NCBI GenBank assembly: GCA_012797085.1
Contig: JAAZPT010000162.1
Span: forward strand, 1-33,816
DNA: 33,816 bases
From: Christensenellaceae bacterium
Lineage (GTDB): Bacteria; Bacillota; Clostridia; Christensenellales; Aristaeellaceae
Direction: 5' to 3'
Shown here: one piece after another, positions 9,394-17,161 of the stretch
Position numbering within the stretch: the first letter of the stretch is position 1
Layout: every line of letters begins with the position of its first letter
Program-made: the position numbers and the translations under genes
The notes under the pieces: model-generated
What the model saw: only the letters and a program-made list of their open reading frames with translations
Told to the model about the DNA's origin: nothing
The model's database searches: none

Positions 9394-11388
9394 TTAGTCA
9401 GTAATGGTAACGCCAACGCGCCAATATCCCCTAAAGTTTCCGGCAGTAAGTATAATATCTAAACGTGAACCGGTGGCACCGGTTACATCAATCCAATTTT
9501 GGTTGTCTCCGGAAAACTGCCATTGAAATTGCGGGTTTTCCCCACAGTTAACAGTTTCCGCTGTAAAGCTGATAGAATCGCCAAATTCCAGTTCTTGGTC
9601 AGCCTTAACATTCATATATACACGTACAACGGGAACTTCTTCATCGGAATAGGTGTGGGTGATTGTAACGGGAGCGGACTGTATTAGGGTTAAAGCCCCA
9701 TTCTCATCCTCAGTCACACTTACATTTATGGAATATATGGTTTGATCATACATATAGCCGTTCTGGGGAGCATCTACTACCGCTTGAACATTATATGTAT
9801 ATTCGCCAATTTGTTCTTTAGTAAATACAATATCAGGGAAGTTGAAGCTGTTGCCAACATTATGCACCTGAACGCTTGGTGCACCTTCGCCAATAAGTTG
9901 AGCAGCAAACTGACCATCCTCAACGGTTACGCCATCAACAGCAAGGCCAACAGTTAGAGAGAGGGTTACAGATTCGGGTTCGGCAACTTCTTCTGATTCG
10001 AGGTCTTCCTCGCCATCGGGGTCTTCTGATTCAGGGTCTTCTTCACCGTCGGTTTCTTCTTCTGATTCAGGATCTTCTTCACCGTCGGCTTCTTCTTCTG
10101 ACTCAGGATCTTCTTCGCCGTCGGCTTCTTCTTCTGACTCGGGGTCTTCTTCGCCGTCAGTTTCTTCTTCTGATTCAGGATCTTCTTCACCGTCGGTTTC
10201 TTCTTCACCGTCGGTTTCTTCTTCACCGTCGGTTTCTTCTTCACCGTCGGTTTCTTCTTCTGATTCGGGATCTTCTTCGCCGTCAGTCAACTCCTCAGAT
10301 TCCGGAGTTGCTTCGGGATCAGCTGTTTCTTCTATATCCGGAGTTGCTTCAGGATCAACTGTTTCTTCAGGATTCGAAGTGGCTTCGGGATCAACTGTTT
10401 CCTCGGGAGCCGGCGTTGCTTCGGTATTTTCCTGTGCAATGCGAACAAAGCAAGCCTTAATATATGTAAGACCTGTAATTGGGTTATTAAAATCATATGG
10501 AACTGAAGAATTACCACGTAGTTCCTCGTCTACCTGGTACCAGTGTAAAAATTCTCTGCCGCTTGGAGCTTCAGGGGTTGAATTAGGCTCTTTAACAGGT
10601 TGACCTTTTTCAACAACGGTACTCATCCACTCTTCGCCTTTGGAATCATAAAATCTAACAAGGTATTTAGTAACCACTGTTTCGGATATAAGTACACCGG
10701 GTTCTTCATCAGGTTCTTTCGTTGCTGAAGGAACAGGAGACGGTTTTACATCTTCTGCTTCTGTGCCCTGTTCAGGAACCGGTGTTTCTGATGTTCCTGC
10801 ACCTTCAGAGTCTGCATTTTCCTCAGGAGCTACAGTGTTTTCAGCATCTGCAGTGCTTTCCGGTGCTGCTGTATCAGCCGGTGCCACTGTGTTTTCCGGC
10901 GCTGCTGTATCAGCCGGTGCCACTGTATTTTCCGGCGCTACCGTATTTGCAGGCGCTACCGTATTTGCAGGCGCTGCCGTATTTGCCGGTGCCGCTGTAT
11001 TTTCCGGCGCTGCTGTATTAGCAGGTGCCGCTGTATTTGCCGGTGCTGCTGTATTAGCAGGCGCTGCCGTATTTGCCGGTGCCGCTGTATTAGCAGGTGC
11101 TGCCGTATTTGCCGGTACCGCTGTATTAGCAGGTGCTGCCTGTTGAGTTGTAACAGCATGGGAAACCGGTGTTGTAGCAGCTTCAGATGATGGAAGCTCA
11201 GCTACAGCCGTCGGTTTTGGAGCCGACGTCACTTGAGGAATAGGTGTCTCTTCTGTATTTTTGAGTGTCACATCCGAATCAAAATCAGATGTTGCACCTC
11301 CTGTTGTTATCATCGAAAAAACAAGGGTAAACACAACAAGATTTACCATGATCAAATTAAATAGATTTCTTTTTCTACTCCTAAACAT
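9394..11388 (-). CDS. Secreted repeat protein with PANTAA and acidic repeats, InlB-type, FctA-like and Ig-like domains
   Basis: No named family covers the whole 664-residue protein. The start is ATG at 11388 with GGAGG 9 nt upstream; a TTG three codons earlier overlaps the ribosome binding site and is unlikely. Visible parts: basic N-terminus plus hydrophobic signal segment (about 1-35); a Pro/Ala/Thr linker of about sixteen six-residue units of the ANTAAP type (about 84-187); an InlB/Flg_new-like domain (about 237-317, LVRFYDSKGEEW to FLHWY); a very acidic tract of EEDPESEEETDG-type units (about 320-468); an FctA/Spy0128-like beta domain (about 473-577, IGEYTYNVQ); and an Ig-like C-terminal domain (about 580-664, FQWQFSGDNQNW). 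No LPXTG signal or C-terminal membrane anchor is present, so it may be released or held non-covalently. It is first in the operon with the giant adhesin and shares domain types with it. A role as accessory subunit or spacer is inference. Confidence 0.88.
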   Translation of the reverse strand: MFRSRKRNLFNLIMVNLVVFTLVFSMITTGGATSDFDSDVTLKNTEETPIPQVTSAPKPTAVAELPSSEAATTPVSHAVTTQQAAPANTAVPANTAAPANTAAPANTAAPANTAAPANTAAPANTAAPENTAAPANTAAPANTVAPANTVAPENTVAPADTAAPENTVAPADTAAPESTADAENTVAPEENADSEGAGTSETPVPEQGTEAEDVKPSPVPSATKEPDEEPGVLISETVVTKYLVRFYDSKGEEWMSTVVEKGQPVKEPNSTPEAPSGREFLHWYQVDEELRGNSSVPYDFNNPITGLTYIKACFVRIAQENTEATPAPEETVDPEATSNPEETVDPEATPDIEETADPEATPESEELTDGEEDPESEEETDGEEETDGEEETDGEEETDGEEDPESEEETDGEEDPESEEEADGEEDPESEEEADGEEDPESEEETDGEEDPESEDPDGEEDLESEEVAEPESVTLSLTVGLAVDGVTVEDGQFAAQLIGEGAPSVQVHNVGNSFNFPDIVFTKEQIGEYTYNVQAVVDAPQNGYMYDQTIYSINVSVTEDENGALTLIQSAPVTITHTYSDEEVPVVRVYMNVKADQELEFGDSISFTAETVNCGENPQFQWQFSGDNQNWIDVTGATGSRLDIILTAGNFRGYWRVGVTITD
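9985..10290 (-). repeat. Acidic coding repeats (EEDPESEEETDG type)
   Basis: In-frame repeats encode runs of Glu, Asp, Ser and Thr. The DNA unit is about 36 bp, with shorter 18-bp EETDGE units in the middle. Because the units are multiples of three, slippage would change length without breaking the frame. Open frames in other readings of this stretch are by-products of the repeat. Confidence 0.85.
10830..11140 (-). repeat. PANTAA coding repeats (18-bp units)
   Basis: About sixteen tandem six-codon units encoding ANTAAP, with variants ENTAAP, ANTVAP and ADTAAP. Units near the 5' side of the gene are the most uniform and those on the 3' side more diverged, as expected for an array growing by slippage. 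The composition resembles wall-spanning or glycosylatable Pro/Thr linkers. Confidence 0.85.
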
Positions 11389-11455
11389 TAGTAGCAACCT
11401 CCAAATACTTTTAAACTAAATTTTTGCGAAATTCGTCGATATTAGTCAATAGTAT

Positions 11456-11483
11456 ATTATACGAAACAGTTATCATTTGTCAA
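11456..11483 (-). promoter_or_regulatory. Promoter of the surface-protein operon
   Basis: On the minus strand, TTGACA (11483-11478) and TATAAT (11461-11456) are both perfect, separated by 16 nt. The start would be near 11449, giving a leader of about 60 nt before the ATG at 11388. This is one of the best sigma-A-type matches in the window and suggests strong expression of the adhesin pair. Confidence 0.85.
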
Positions 11484-12050
11484 CACTTTTTTAACAATTT
11501 TTAATATTTTATAGGATTTTTATATTTTTTTGTTGAATTTCTAAAAATTTTTTGTCAAAAAAATAACCATTTAAGCTATTATAGCAATTGAGTTTTCTTT
11601 GACTTTTTAAAAGGCAAAGCGCTACATGCCTTGTATTTGTACGGATACAGCCGATATTTCGTCAAAATTCCACATTAAAAATTTCTAATTTTAACAAACT
11701 TAAAATATTTCTAATTTATTAAGTTTTCTTAATTAAAAATTATTTAATTTTAATAAGTTTCAGAATTTTTGCAAAATTTTCAATATGTAGTTCTTTGTTT
11801 TTTTCTATATACTACATATAGTTCTTTTTTTAAATATTCTACATGTAGCTTTTTTTATATAGTTGTAAAGTAAATATATTTTTCCACATCAATAAAAACA
11901 ACCCTATTAGAAAATGCTTTATTGGCTTGCTAAAGTCTAACAAAAAATAGCCGTCAATACTTAATGGTATTAACAGCTACCTTGTATACCTGCCCCCCCG
12001 AGTGTATATCTAGTATTACATAATATATATGTAGAAATAAATGCACTATA

Positions 12051-12071
12051 AAAACTACTATATGTAGTTTT
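12051..12071. terminator. Short perfect hairpin in the AT-rich gap
   Basis: AAAACTAC, a 5-nt loop, then GTAGTTTT: a perfect 8-bp inverted repeat with A- and T-rich edges. It could act as a weak bidirectional terminator or a protein-binding dyad. It is far from both flanking genes, so the call is tentative. Confidence 0.3.
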
Positions 12072-12330
12072 GTCCCTTAATTTTAATTTTTTAATAAAAT
12101 TTTTAGTGTTCTTTCTATATAATATATAGAATAATATATAGAAATTATAAAAAACTAAAAATCACCCCTAAACATCGAGAGCGAAATCCGTATTAAATGA
12201 TTACTATAATATTTCGGGTTTGAATTTACCATGGGGATTTTGTAGTACTGTATATTTTTAGTTTTGAGCTCAAAATAAATCGTTTTTTGCTATTTTCTGT
12301 TATTCCTTCAGTATAAACAAAAACTTTTTC

Positions 12331-12362
12331 TGTTGAATTATATAAACTCAAAGGTTTCAACA
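12331..12362 (-). terminator. Possible terminator of the telA operon
   Basis: On the minus strand, 28 bp past the telA stop, TGTTGAA pairs with TTCAACA across a loop of 18 nt, followed by GAAAAAGTTTTTG. The stem is only 7 bp, so this is weak. Confidence 0.35.
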
Positions 12363-12389
12363 ACCCATTTGATATTTAAAGCAATAATA

Positions 12390-13340
12390 TCATCCTTGAT
12401 TTTTAGCTTTTTGTGCGCTGCTTATAGTTTCTTCCATTAACAATTTAAGCTGAAAATCAGCATCTTTCAAGCGTTCAAGTTCTGTGAGTATGTTTTCTCC
12501 CTCTTCGGCAGCAAGGCCTTTACCATCTTTTAGAGCCTGTTCGGTTTTGCCCATTACTTCCACTGTACGTTGGGCGGCTTCACGATAGGCACCTAAAGCT
12601 TCCTGCTGTTGCTTAATGTTCAGGGCCAGGGCTAACTGGCTTTTCCATAAGGGAAGAGCAACTTCCGTTATCTGTTTGAGCTTTTCAACCACCAGCTTTT
12701 GGTTATGCTGAGTTAAGCGAATTTGCACGGCTAACTGTAGGCTTACGGTTTTTGATTGCCTCAATTGATTAAGACGCTCTGAAAACAAAAAGGACTCTTG
12801 TTTATCTTGTATTGATTTTTCCTGTTGTGCAATGGCTAAAGCTTGCTCTCCTATTATAATTTTGCGTTCCAAAGCACGGTAATATTTCAGGTTGCTATCA
12901 TATAGAGTATCTAAAAGCCCAATTTCCTTCAGCAGTGCTAACCTTGCCATGCCTATTTGATTGGACAAACGATCCACCATAAAGGTAATTTCGGTATAAT
13001 CCCGCCGTAAATTGTTATACTTTCTTTTATTTGAGGAAAAAAGCTTAGCAAAAAAGCCCTTGGACGAGCCGAGGGAAACAATATCAAGGCTTGCAATCTG
13101 TTCCTGTAAATCGTTTATTGCAGCCACTGCATCCTCAAGGGCCGTACCGGAGGCTCTTTTAAGCAACATATCGGATACATCGCTCAATTCGCGCTGTTCT
13201 TGAGCGCCAAAAGCTGAAATAGTAAGAGAATCCTTTATGTTAATATTCTTTGCTTGCAAAACAAGCTCTTGTTTTTCTTCAGAAGAAAATTGAGTTTCAA
13301 AATCCCTAGCAATTTGAGCAGGATCAAAGGCTTGCTCCAT
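12390..13340 (-). CDS. telA: TelA family protein (toxic anion resistance, YaaN-like)
   Basis: 316 residues, mostly helical with heptad-like Leu patterns. It has the central TelA signature (about residues 105-170: YNNLRRDYTEITFMVDRLSNQI followed by a long helix with LLDTLYDSNLKYYRALE). TelA/KlaA proteins are linked to tellurite and other envelope or toxic-anion stress, but their biochemical activity is not settled. ATG at 13340 lies 3 nt after the stop of the SBP-like gene, whose last codons supply a GGAG ribosome binding site. It is the last gene of the operon SBP-VWA, xpaC-like, SBP-like, telA. Pairing with an XpaC-like protein recalls the adjacent xpaC and yaaN genes of Bacillus subtilis. 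No signal peptide or membrane segment is seen, so it is probably cytoplasmic. Confidence 0.88.
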   Translation of the reverse strand: MEQAFDPAQIARDFETQFSSEEKQELVLQAKNINIKDSLTISAFGAQEQRELSDVSDMLLKRASGTALEDAVAAINDLQEQIASLDIVSLGSSKGFFAKLFSSNKRKYNNLRRDYTEITFMVDRLSNQIGMARLALLKEIGLLDTLYDSNLKYYRALERKIIIGEQALAIAQQEKSIQDKQESFLFSERLNQLRQSKTVSLQLAVQIRLTQHNQKLVVEKLKQITEVALPLWKSQLALALNIKQQQEALGAYREAAQRTVEVMGKTEQALKDGKGLAAEEGENILTELERLKDADFQLKLLMEETISSAQKAKNQG

Positions 13341-13343
13341 TTT

Positions 13344-14405
13344 TTAATGCTCCAGGGACTTTATAAGTTTATCCATTACCTGAGAATCCGGCATTTGAAT
13401 AATCTGTGCTACAAGGGGTGCAACACCCGGCACGGCTATATTTGATACGTCCATATTGGCAGCACTTATGCCCGTGCGAAAACCATGCTTTTTCCATGCC
13501 AAATCCTGTATTTCCGGTGAAAGTAGCGCCTCCAAACCGATCTTTCCCTTTTCGTTAAGGGCAATATATACATGGCTGGACCATACTGTAGGCACAGGAT
13601 ATAACAGCACAACATCATCCTTTATTTGCTTATAGTCTTCAGGGTTGGTATGAGCAAATTCCAATATTTGGCTTTCATAACCTGCCACCAAGGGCCTTGC
13701 CCCAACGCCGGTTTTTAAAAACTGACTGAATATATCTGCAGAGCTCGTTTCCATATACCCCAAGCGTTCAATTAAAGCTTTAAGCCTTGGAATAACTTCG
13801 TTAACGCGATCCAATGTAACCACATTGCCGTCATTTATCATGTTGGCCAAAAGGCCTGCAAACATGTTACCTGAATTTGATTTTGTAGGGTTGGTGGTTG
13901 ATACAAGTACAGGCCCATATAAAGGTAGACCCAGACTCTCCCAACGCTCGCCTTGTTCCAGCACAGGCAGGAAGGCTTTCATATCCAGATAATGTACTCC
14001 ATCCTTCTTAGTTACATAACCGGCCTTAATTAAGGCATCCGAAACCATTTGCCTTGTATACAGCACAATAGGAGTGTTGAATACAATTTCGCTTTGTGGT
14101 GGTTTTCCATAGGTTTTTTCATATAATTCAAGCGCTGTTTGGCTGGAGGGCCAAAGGTAGTCCCTGCCCCCGTGGTCCAAACGAATCATATCCAACGATC
14201 CGGCTTTTTGATAATTCAAGGTCAATTTTTTCTTGTTCATCAAAATCTTTTTCACTTCCGGGTCATCTACCAAGCCAATCTTTTCACCACCGATATAACC
14301 TGTTATATCTACCTGTTCTCCCTGCCTGCCTTGAAACCAGGAATAAGCCCCGGCTACAAGTATTACAAGCACTAACAGCAACAATCCCCAATGTTTTGTT
14401 TTCAC
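13344..14405 (-). CDS. Membrane-anchored substrate-binding-like protein
   Basis: 353 residues with an N-terminal hydrophobic anchor (about 7-25) and no lipobox Cys. The rest resembles a type II periplasmic binding protein related to the N-terminal part of the SBP-VWA protein upstream. Both share a WP box (YLWPSS here, AVWPAN there), an internal TPIV/TPVV segment, a T-x-SNSG motif, and a C-terminal RTG motif (HGFRTGI / YGRRTGY). GTG at 14405 overlaps the xpaC-like stop (GTGA) and uses the GGAGGAAGG at the end of that gene, so translation is probably coupled. No permease or ATPase is nearby, so import is unlikely. A ligand-sensing role is inference. Confidence 0.8.
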   Translation of the reverse strand: MKTKHWGLLLLVLVILVAGAYSWFQGRQGEQVDITGYIGGEKIGLVDDPEVKKILMNKKKLTLNYQKAGSLDMIRLDHGGRDYLWPSSQTALELYEKTYGKPPQSEIVFNTPIVLYTRQMVSDALIKAGYVTKKDGVHYLDMKAFLPVLEQGERWESLGLPLYGPVLVSTTNPTKSNSGNMFAGLLANMINDGNVVTLDRVNEVIPRLKALIERLGYMETSSADIFSQFLKTGVGARPLVAGYESQILEFAHTNPEDYKQIKDDVVLLYPVPTVWSSHVYIALNEKGKIGLEALLSPEIQDLAWKKHGFRTGISAANMDVSNIAVPGVAPLVAQIIQMPDSQVMDKLIKSLEH

Positions 14406-15010
14406 AGTCCTTCCTCCAGATGTAGTGTTTTCTCCAACAAGTTAATATCTGCCTCCACATCCATTACTTCATTCTGCATAAGCTTGTTAAACTGTTTCAT
14501 AAAGGCATCATGAAGTATATCCAAGGCCCGAGCCGTCTCAGGAGTTAAGCTCTGCACCTGTGGACTATCCGGATTGGAAGCGATAAGGTTCATATATTTA
14601 TTAAGAATGTTTGCGCCGGTATCCAGGTAAAAGCTGAAAAAACGCCTTGCGGAAGAAATCTTCTTGGGGTTGTTATCCAAATAAGTAAGCAAGCGATTTC
14701 CAAGCTCATGCAATTTTTTTGCCTTCTCGCTAATATCAGCATCCAAGCTGAGTTGGGATGCCTTGTATATTACCTGCATATCATCATGGGCATCGGACAT
14801 TATTTGCAGCAATTCCTGCCCTCCCTTAATATTATCTACAGGAGTGTTTCCTATGCGCTTAACAGGCTTAGTAAACAAAAATACCGCCCCATATATCAAA
14901 ACGGCAATTAGCCCGCTCACTATAATATGCCAATCGGCTTTAAAATATAGCAATGCAAAAACTATAATTCCTGCCAGAAAAGATATAAAGCTACGAAAGT
15001 TTTCTTTCAT
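14402..15010 (-). CDS. xpaC: XpaC-like membrane protein
   Basis: 202 residues. Two closely spaced N-terminal membrane helices (about 8-25 and 29-46) are followed by a long alpha-helical cytoplasmic part. This fits the XpaC family (annotated as 5-bromo-4-chloroindolyl phosphate hydrolysis protein, a name from an old phenotype rather than a proven enzyme). Family members commonly occur next to TelA, as here. ATG at 15010 has AGGAG 8 nt upstream and starts 16 nt after the SBP-VWA stop. It may connect the extracytoplasmic binding proteins to TelA; this is a proposal, not shown by sequence. Confidence 0.78.
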   Translation of the reverse strand: MKENFRSFISFLAGIIVFALLYFKADWHIIVSGLIAVLIYGAVFLFTKPVKRIGNTPVDNIKGGQELLQIMSDAHDDMQVIYKASQLSLDADISEKAKKLHELGNRLLTYLDNNPKKISSARRFFSFYLDTGANILNKYMNLIASNPDSPQVQSLTPETARALDILHDAFMKQFNKLMQNEVMDVEADINLLEKTLHLEEGL

Positions 15011-15026
15011 TTATACGCTCCTATTA

Positions 15027-16646
15027 TCAGTTATAGCCTTTAACTTTTTTAAAGGCGTCTATAAGATTCTTATCACCGTCAAAAACCCGCGCATGGGTCC
15101 ATTCCGCTAATTTGTTCAGAGTTTTTACATCCGCATCACCGAAGGAAATACAGAAGACGGGTACATCCTGCCCATGCTTATTATAGCTTCTTAAGAAGTC
15201 ATCTATGCTCATGCTGCCGTTGGCCTGGCCGTCTGTCATAACTATTATGGCCGGGGTATAGTTTTGAAGGTCATAACCCGCAACTATATCAAGGGCTTTA
15301 TCAAGGGCTTCAAACATGGAAGTTCCGCCACCCGGCTTTTCCTTGGATACTACAGTGTAAAGTTTTTCGATATCACTATTGCCTGTTTCTTTGCTTATGC
15401 TTATTATGTCACTACTAAAAAGAATTACAATGTTTTCTTCCTGTTGGGAAGCCTGCAGCAAGTTTTTAGCCGCCCTGTCCTGTAAAAGTATTTCTCCCAT
15501 GGCATCCTTTAGTTTTTCACTCGGATCACCATACATTGAGCCGGAAAAGTCCAAAACATACACCGTTAAAGAAGGCTTACGAAACTCGGTTTGATATAAG
15601 TTGAGAGCTTCCCAAAGCACATCGCTGTCGGGCATACGTATGGGTGATAGAATATTTTGAGTGTCGGCGCCCCATTCCTTTCGCCATACATTAAGGTTTT
15701 CTGGAAGTATACCCGCATAGCCCGTACGGCGACCATATTTTTGAATATCTGCCTGTATTTCGCTTGACATAAGAAAATCACGCAATTTTAAGAAAGCCTC
15801 TTCTTTTTTCTTATCACCCTGGTCTACATAGCCAAGGGGTGCATCGGATATGGAAAGTCCGTCATAGGGATATACCAAGTGCAAGGGTTCCCTCCCCTGT
15901 TTTAAAAGCTCCTCATTGGTGCTGAGAATAAGGCTTTCATAGTTGACCATGGCATCAAAGTCCCCTTCTAAAAACAGGGTTTTAAGCCACTCGCTGCTGC
16001 CGGAGGAACGGTCCACACCCTTGAGCAATGCCTGTATATCCGCCCTGAGCCCTTCCTGCTTAAGGCTTTCCGAAGTAATAATTTCAGGATTATCCAACAG
16101 AGCATATAAAAAGCCGATATAAGCCGAACAACCGGAGTTTGACTGTGTAGCACTGGTCATACAGAAGGACAGCTTTCCGTTTTGAATTTGATTAAGAATA
16201 TCCCGCACGGATACCTGTGTACCAACAAAGCCCAATTCCTTAGCCAAGGACTCCTTGATACCGAATACAACAGGAGTTATTGAAACGGACTCCATATACT
16301 TTACCCTATGCTTTGTATCCCCAATGGAAATCCACATGCTGTTAGCCGGCCATACCGCATCATAGGGTATATTATCTTGGCCCAATATTCTGGAAATTTC
16401 CACAGAGCCCTGATACTTCATATCAAGGGCAATTTTGTTTTCCTTGGAAAAGCGTTGCAACAAGGGTTCCAACTCTTTATTTTCAGAGCCGGATACAATG
16501 CGTAACGTTACCGGATAATTGCTTTCCCCTATAGTAGGGTTGCCGGTAGTTTCCTTTTTATCATCTGTACAGGAACTTAGGCACAAGGCTAAAGCTAAAA
16601 GTATAATAAAGATTTTTGAAATTTTTTTAATTGAATTAATTTTCAT
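15027..16646 (-). CDS. Lipoprotein: substrate-binding domain fused to a VWA domain
   Basis: 539 residues. The signal peptide ends in a lipobox (LCLSSC, Cys26), so it should be lipid-anchored outside the membrane. Residues about 48-345 are a type II solute-binding domain (YDAVWPANSMW, SATQSNSGCSAYIGF, YGRRTGYAG). Residues about 358-535 are a von Willebrand factor A domain with an intact MIDAS: DFSGS near 364, a Thr in GGGTS near 438, and Asp in MTDGQ near 471. VWA domains bind partners through a divalent metal. First gene of the four-gene TelA operon; ATG at 16646 with GGAGGGG 6 nt upstream. Proteins with this fusion are known in Clostridia but lack an assigned function. It could be a ligand sensor that assembles a complex with XpaC and TelA. 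Confidence 0.88.
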   Translation of the reverse strand: MKINSIKKISKIFIILLALALCLSSCTDDKKETTGNPTIGESNYPVTLRIVSGSENKELEPLLQRFSKENKIALDMKYQGSVEISRILGQDNIPYDAVWPANSMWISIGDTKHRVKYMESVSITPVVFGIKESLAKELGFVGTQVSVRDILNQIQNGKLSFCMTSATQSNSGCSAYIGFLYALLDNPEIITSESLKQEGLRADIQALLKGVDRSSGSSEWLKTLFLEGDFDAMVNYESLILSTNEELLKQGREPLHLVYPYDGLSISDAPLGYVDQGDKKKEEAFLKLRDFLMSSEIQADIQKYGRRTGYAGILPENLNVWRKEWGADTQNILSPIRMPDSDVLWEALNLYQTEFRKPSLTVYVLDFSGSMYGDPSEKLKDAMGEILLQDRAAKNLLQASQQEENIVILFSSDIISISKETGNSDIEKLYTVVSKEKPGGGTSMFEALDKALDIVAGYDLQNYTPAIIVMTDGQANGSMSIDDFLRSYNKHGQDVPVFCISFGDADVKTLNKLAEWTHARVFDGDKNLIDAFKKVKGYN

Positions 16647-16689
16647 GTTTTCCCCTCCAGGCGCTTTATACGCCCATATTGTCTTTTTT

Positions 16690-16695
16690 ATTATA
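16690..16695 (-). promoter_or_regulatory. Candidate -10 element for the SBP-VWA/telA operon
   Basis: TATAAT on the minus strand about 44 bp before the SBP-VWA start, inside an AT-rich stretch. No convincing -35 is seen at the right distance, and a second TATAAT lies further upstream, so the position is uncertain. Confidence 0.35.
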
Positions 16696-16758
16696 ACATA
16701 AATCTATATTGCATTATAATAATAAGCTATAAAATTAAAATAAAATACATTAAAAACA

Positions 16759-16779
16759 GATTATAATTTTCTAATAATC
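16759..16779 (-). terminator. Weak terminator after the DUF6326-like gene
   Basis: GATTAT/ATAATC 6-bp stem that overlaps the stop codon, followed on the minus strand by TGTTTTTAATG. Short AT-rich stem; tentative. Confidence 0.35.
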
Positions 16780-17161
16780 ACCAAAGCCATGTCCATACTA
16801 TTGTAAAAACATTAAGGACCAAACTTAATACTATCAGCATTCTATCAAATAATCCGCTATAACCGGCAACCCCGAAAATATTAATTATAAATAGTATAAT
16901 AGCGCTGATTATTCCGGCCCATTTGGCAAAACCTTGGGGCAAGAAAACCATAGTAAGGGCCATTAGTATAGGAATTAACATCATAATAGCCGCCATCATT
17001 AAATGGGTTTGGGTCATGGGCTTTCCATCAATATATGCCGCTGCTTGACCTTTTTCGTATAGGCGCAGCACATCTCCAAGAAGGTACATAAGCATCAATG
17101 CTATCCAACATACCGCCAGTTGAATGCGTCTAGGGTCCATGGGAACAATATTTTGCATCAT
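16778..17161 (-). CDS. DUF6326-like four-helix membrane protein
   Basis: 127 residues with four predicted membrane helices (about 13-31, 49-72, 80-98, 103-126). The pattern, with a short Asp-containing first helix (LLGDVLRLY) and a final WTWLW, resembles DUF6326 proteins, which have no known role. The ATG overlaps the TGA of the MDR reductase gene (ATGA), so the two are translationally coupled. It may be a membrane partner for that enzyme, but nothing in the sequence proves it. Confidence 0.72.
   Translation of the reverse strand: MMQNIVPMDPRRIQLAVCWIALMLMYLLGDVLRLYEKGQAAAYIDGKPMTQTHLMMAAIMMLIPILMALTMVFLPQGFAKWAGIISAIILFIINIFGVAGYSGLFDRMLIVLSLVLNVFTIVWTWLW

Larger units (their letters stand above)
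11484..12389. other. AT-rich intergenic region, no gene seen
   Basis: About 900 bp of very AT-rich sequence between the surface operon and the telA operon. I see no coding frame with a ribosome binding site. It contains several TATGTAG/CTACATA-type motifs (about 11783, 11812, 11839, 12029, 12061), a perfect 8-bp-stem hairpin at 12051-12071, a small AAGGCA/TGCCTT hairpin near 11611-11632, and a run of eight C near 11992-11999. Confidence 0.6.

Noticed and set aside
9966-10244. Lys-Pro-Thr-rich frame on the minus strand overlapping the acidic repeats
   Set aside because: It is the acidic repeat array read one base out of frame; no start signal.
10722-11146. Long hydrophobic open frames on the plus strand opposite the PANTAA repeats
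   Set aside because: They are by-products of the GC-richer 18-bp repeats read on the other strand; no ribosome binding site, and composition is pure repeat (Gly-Ala-Val).
11590-11660. GGCAAAGC-like sequence resembling part of a c-di-GMP riboswitch
   Set aside because: The rest of the conserved core and stems are missing, and on this strand it does not lead into a gene.
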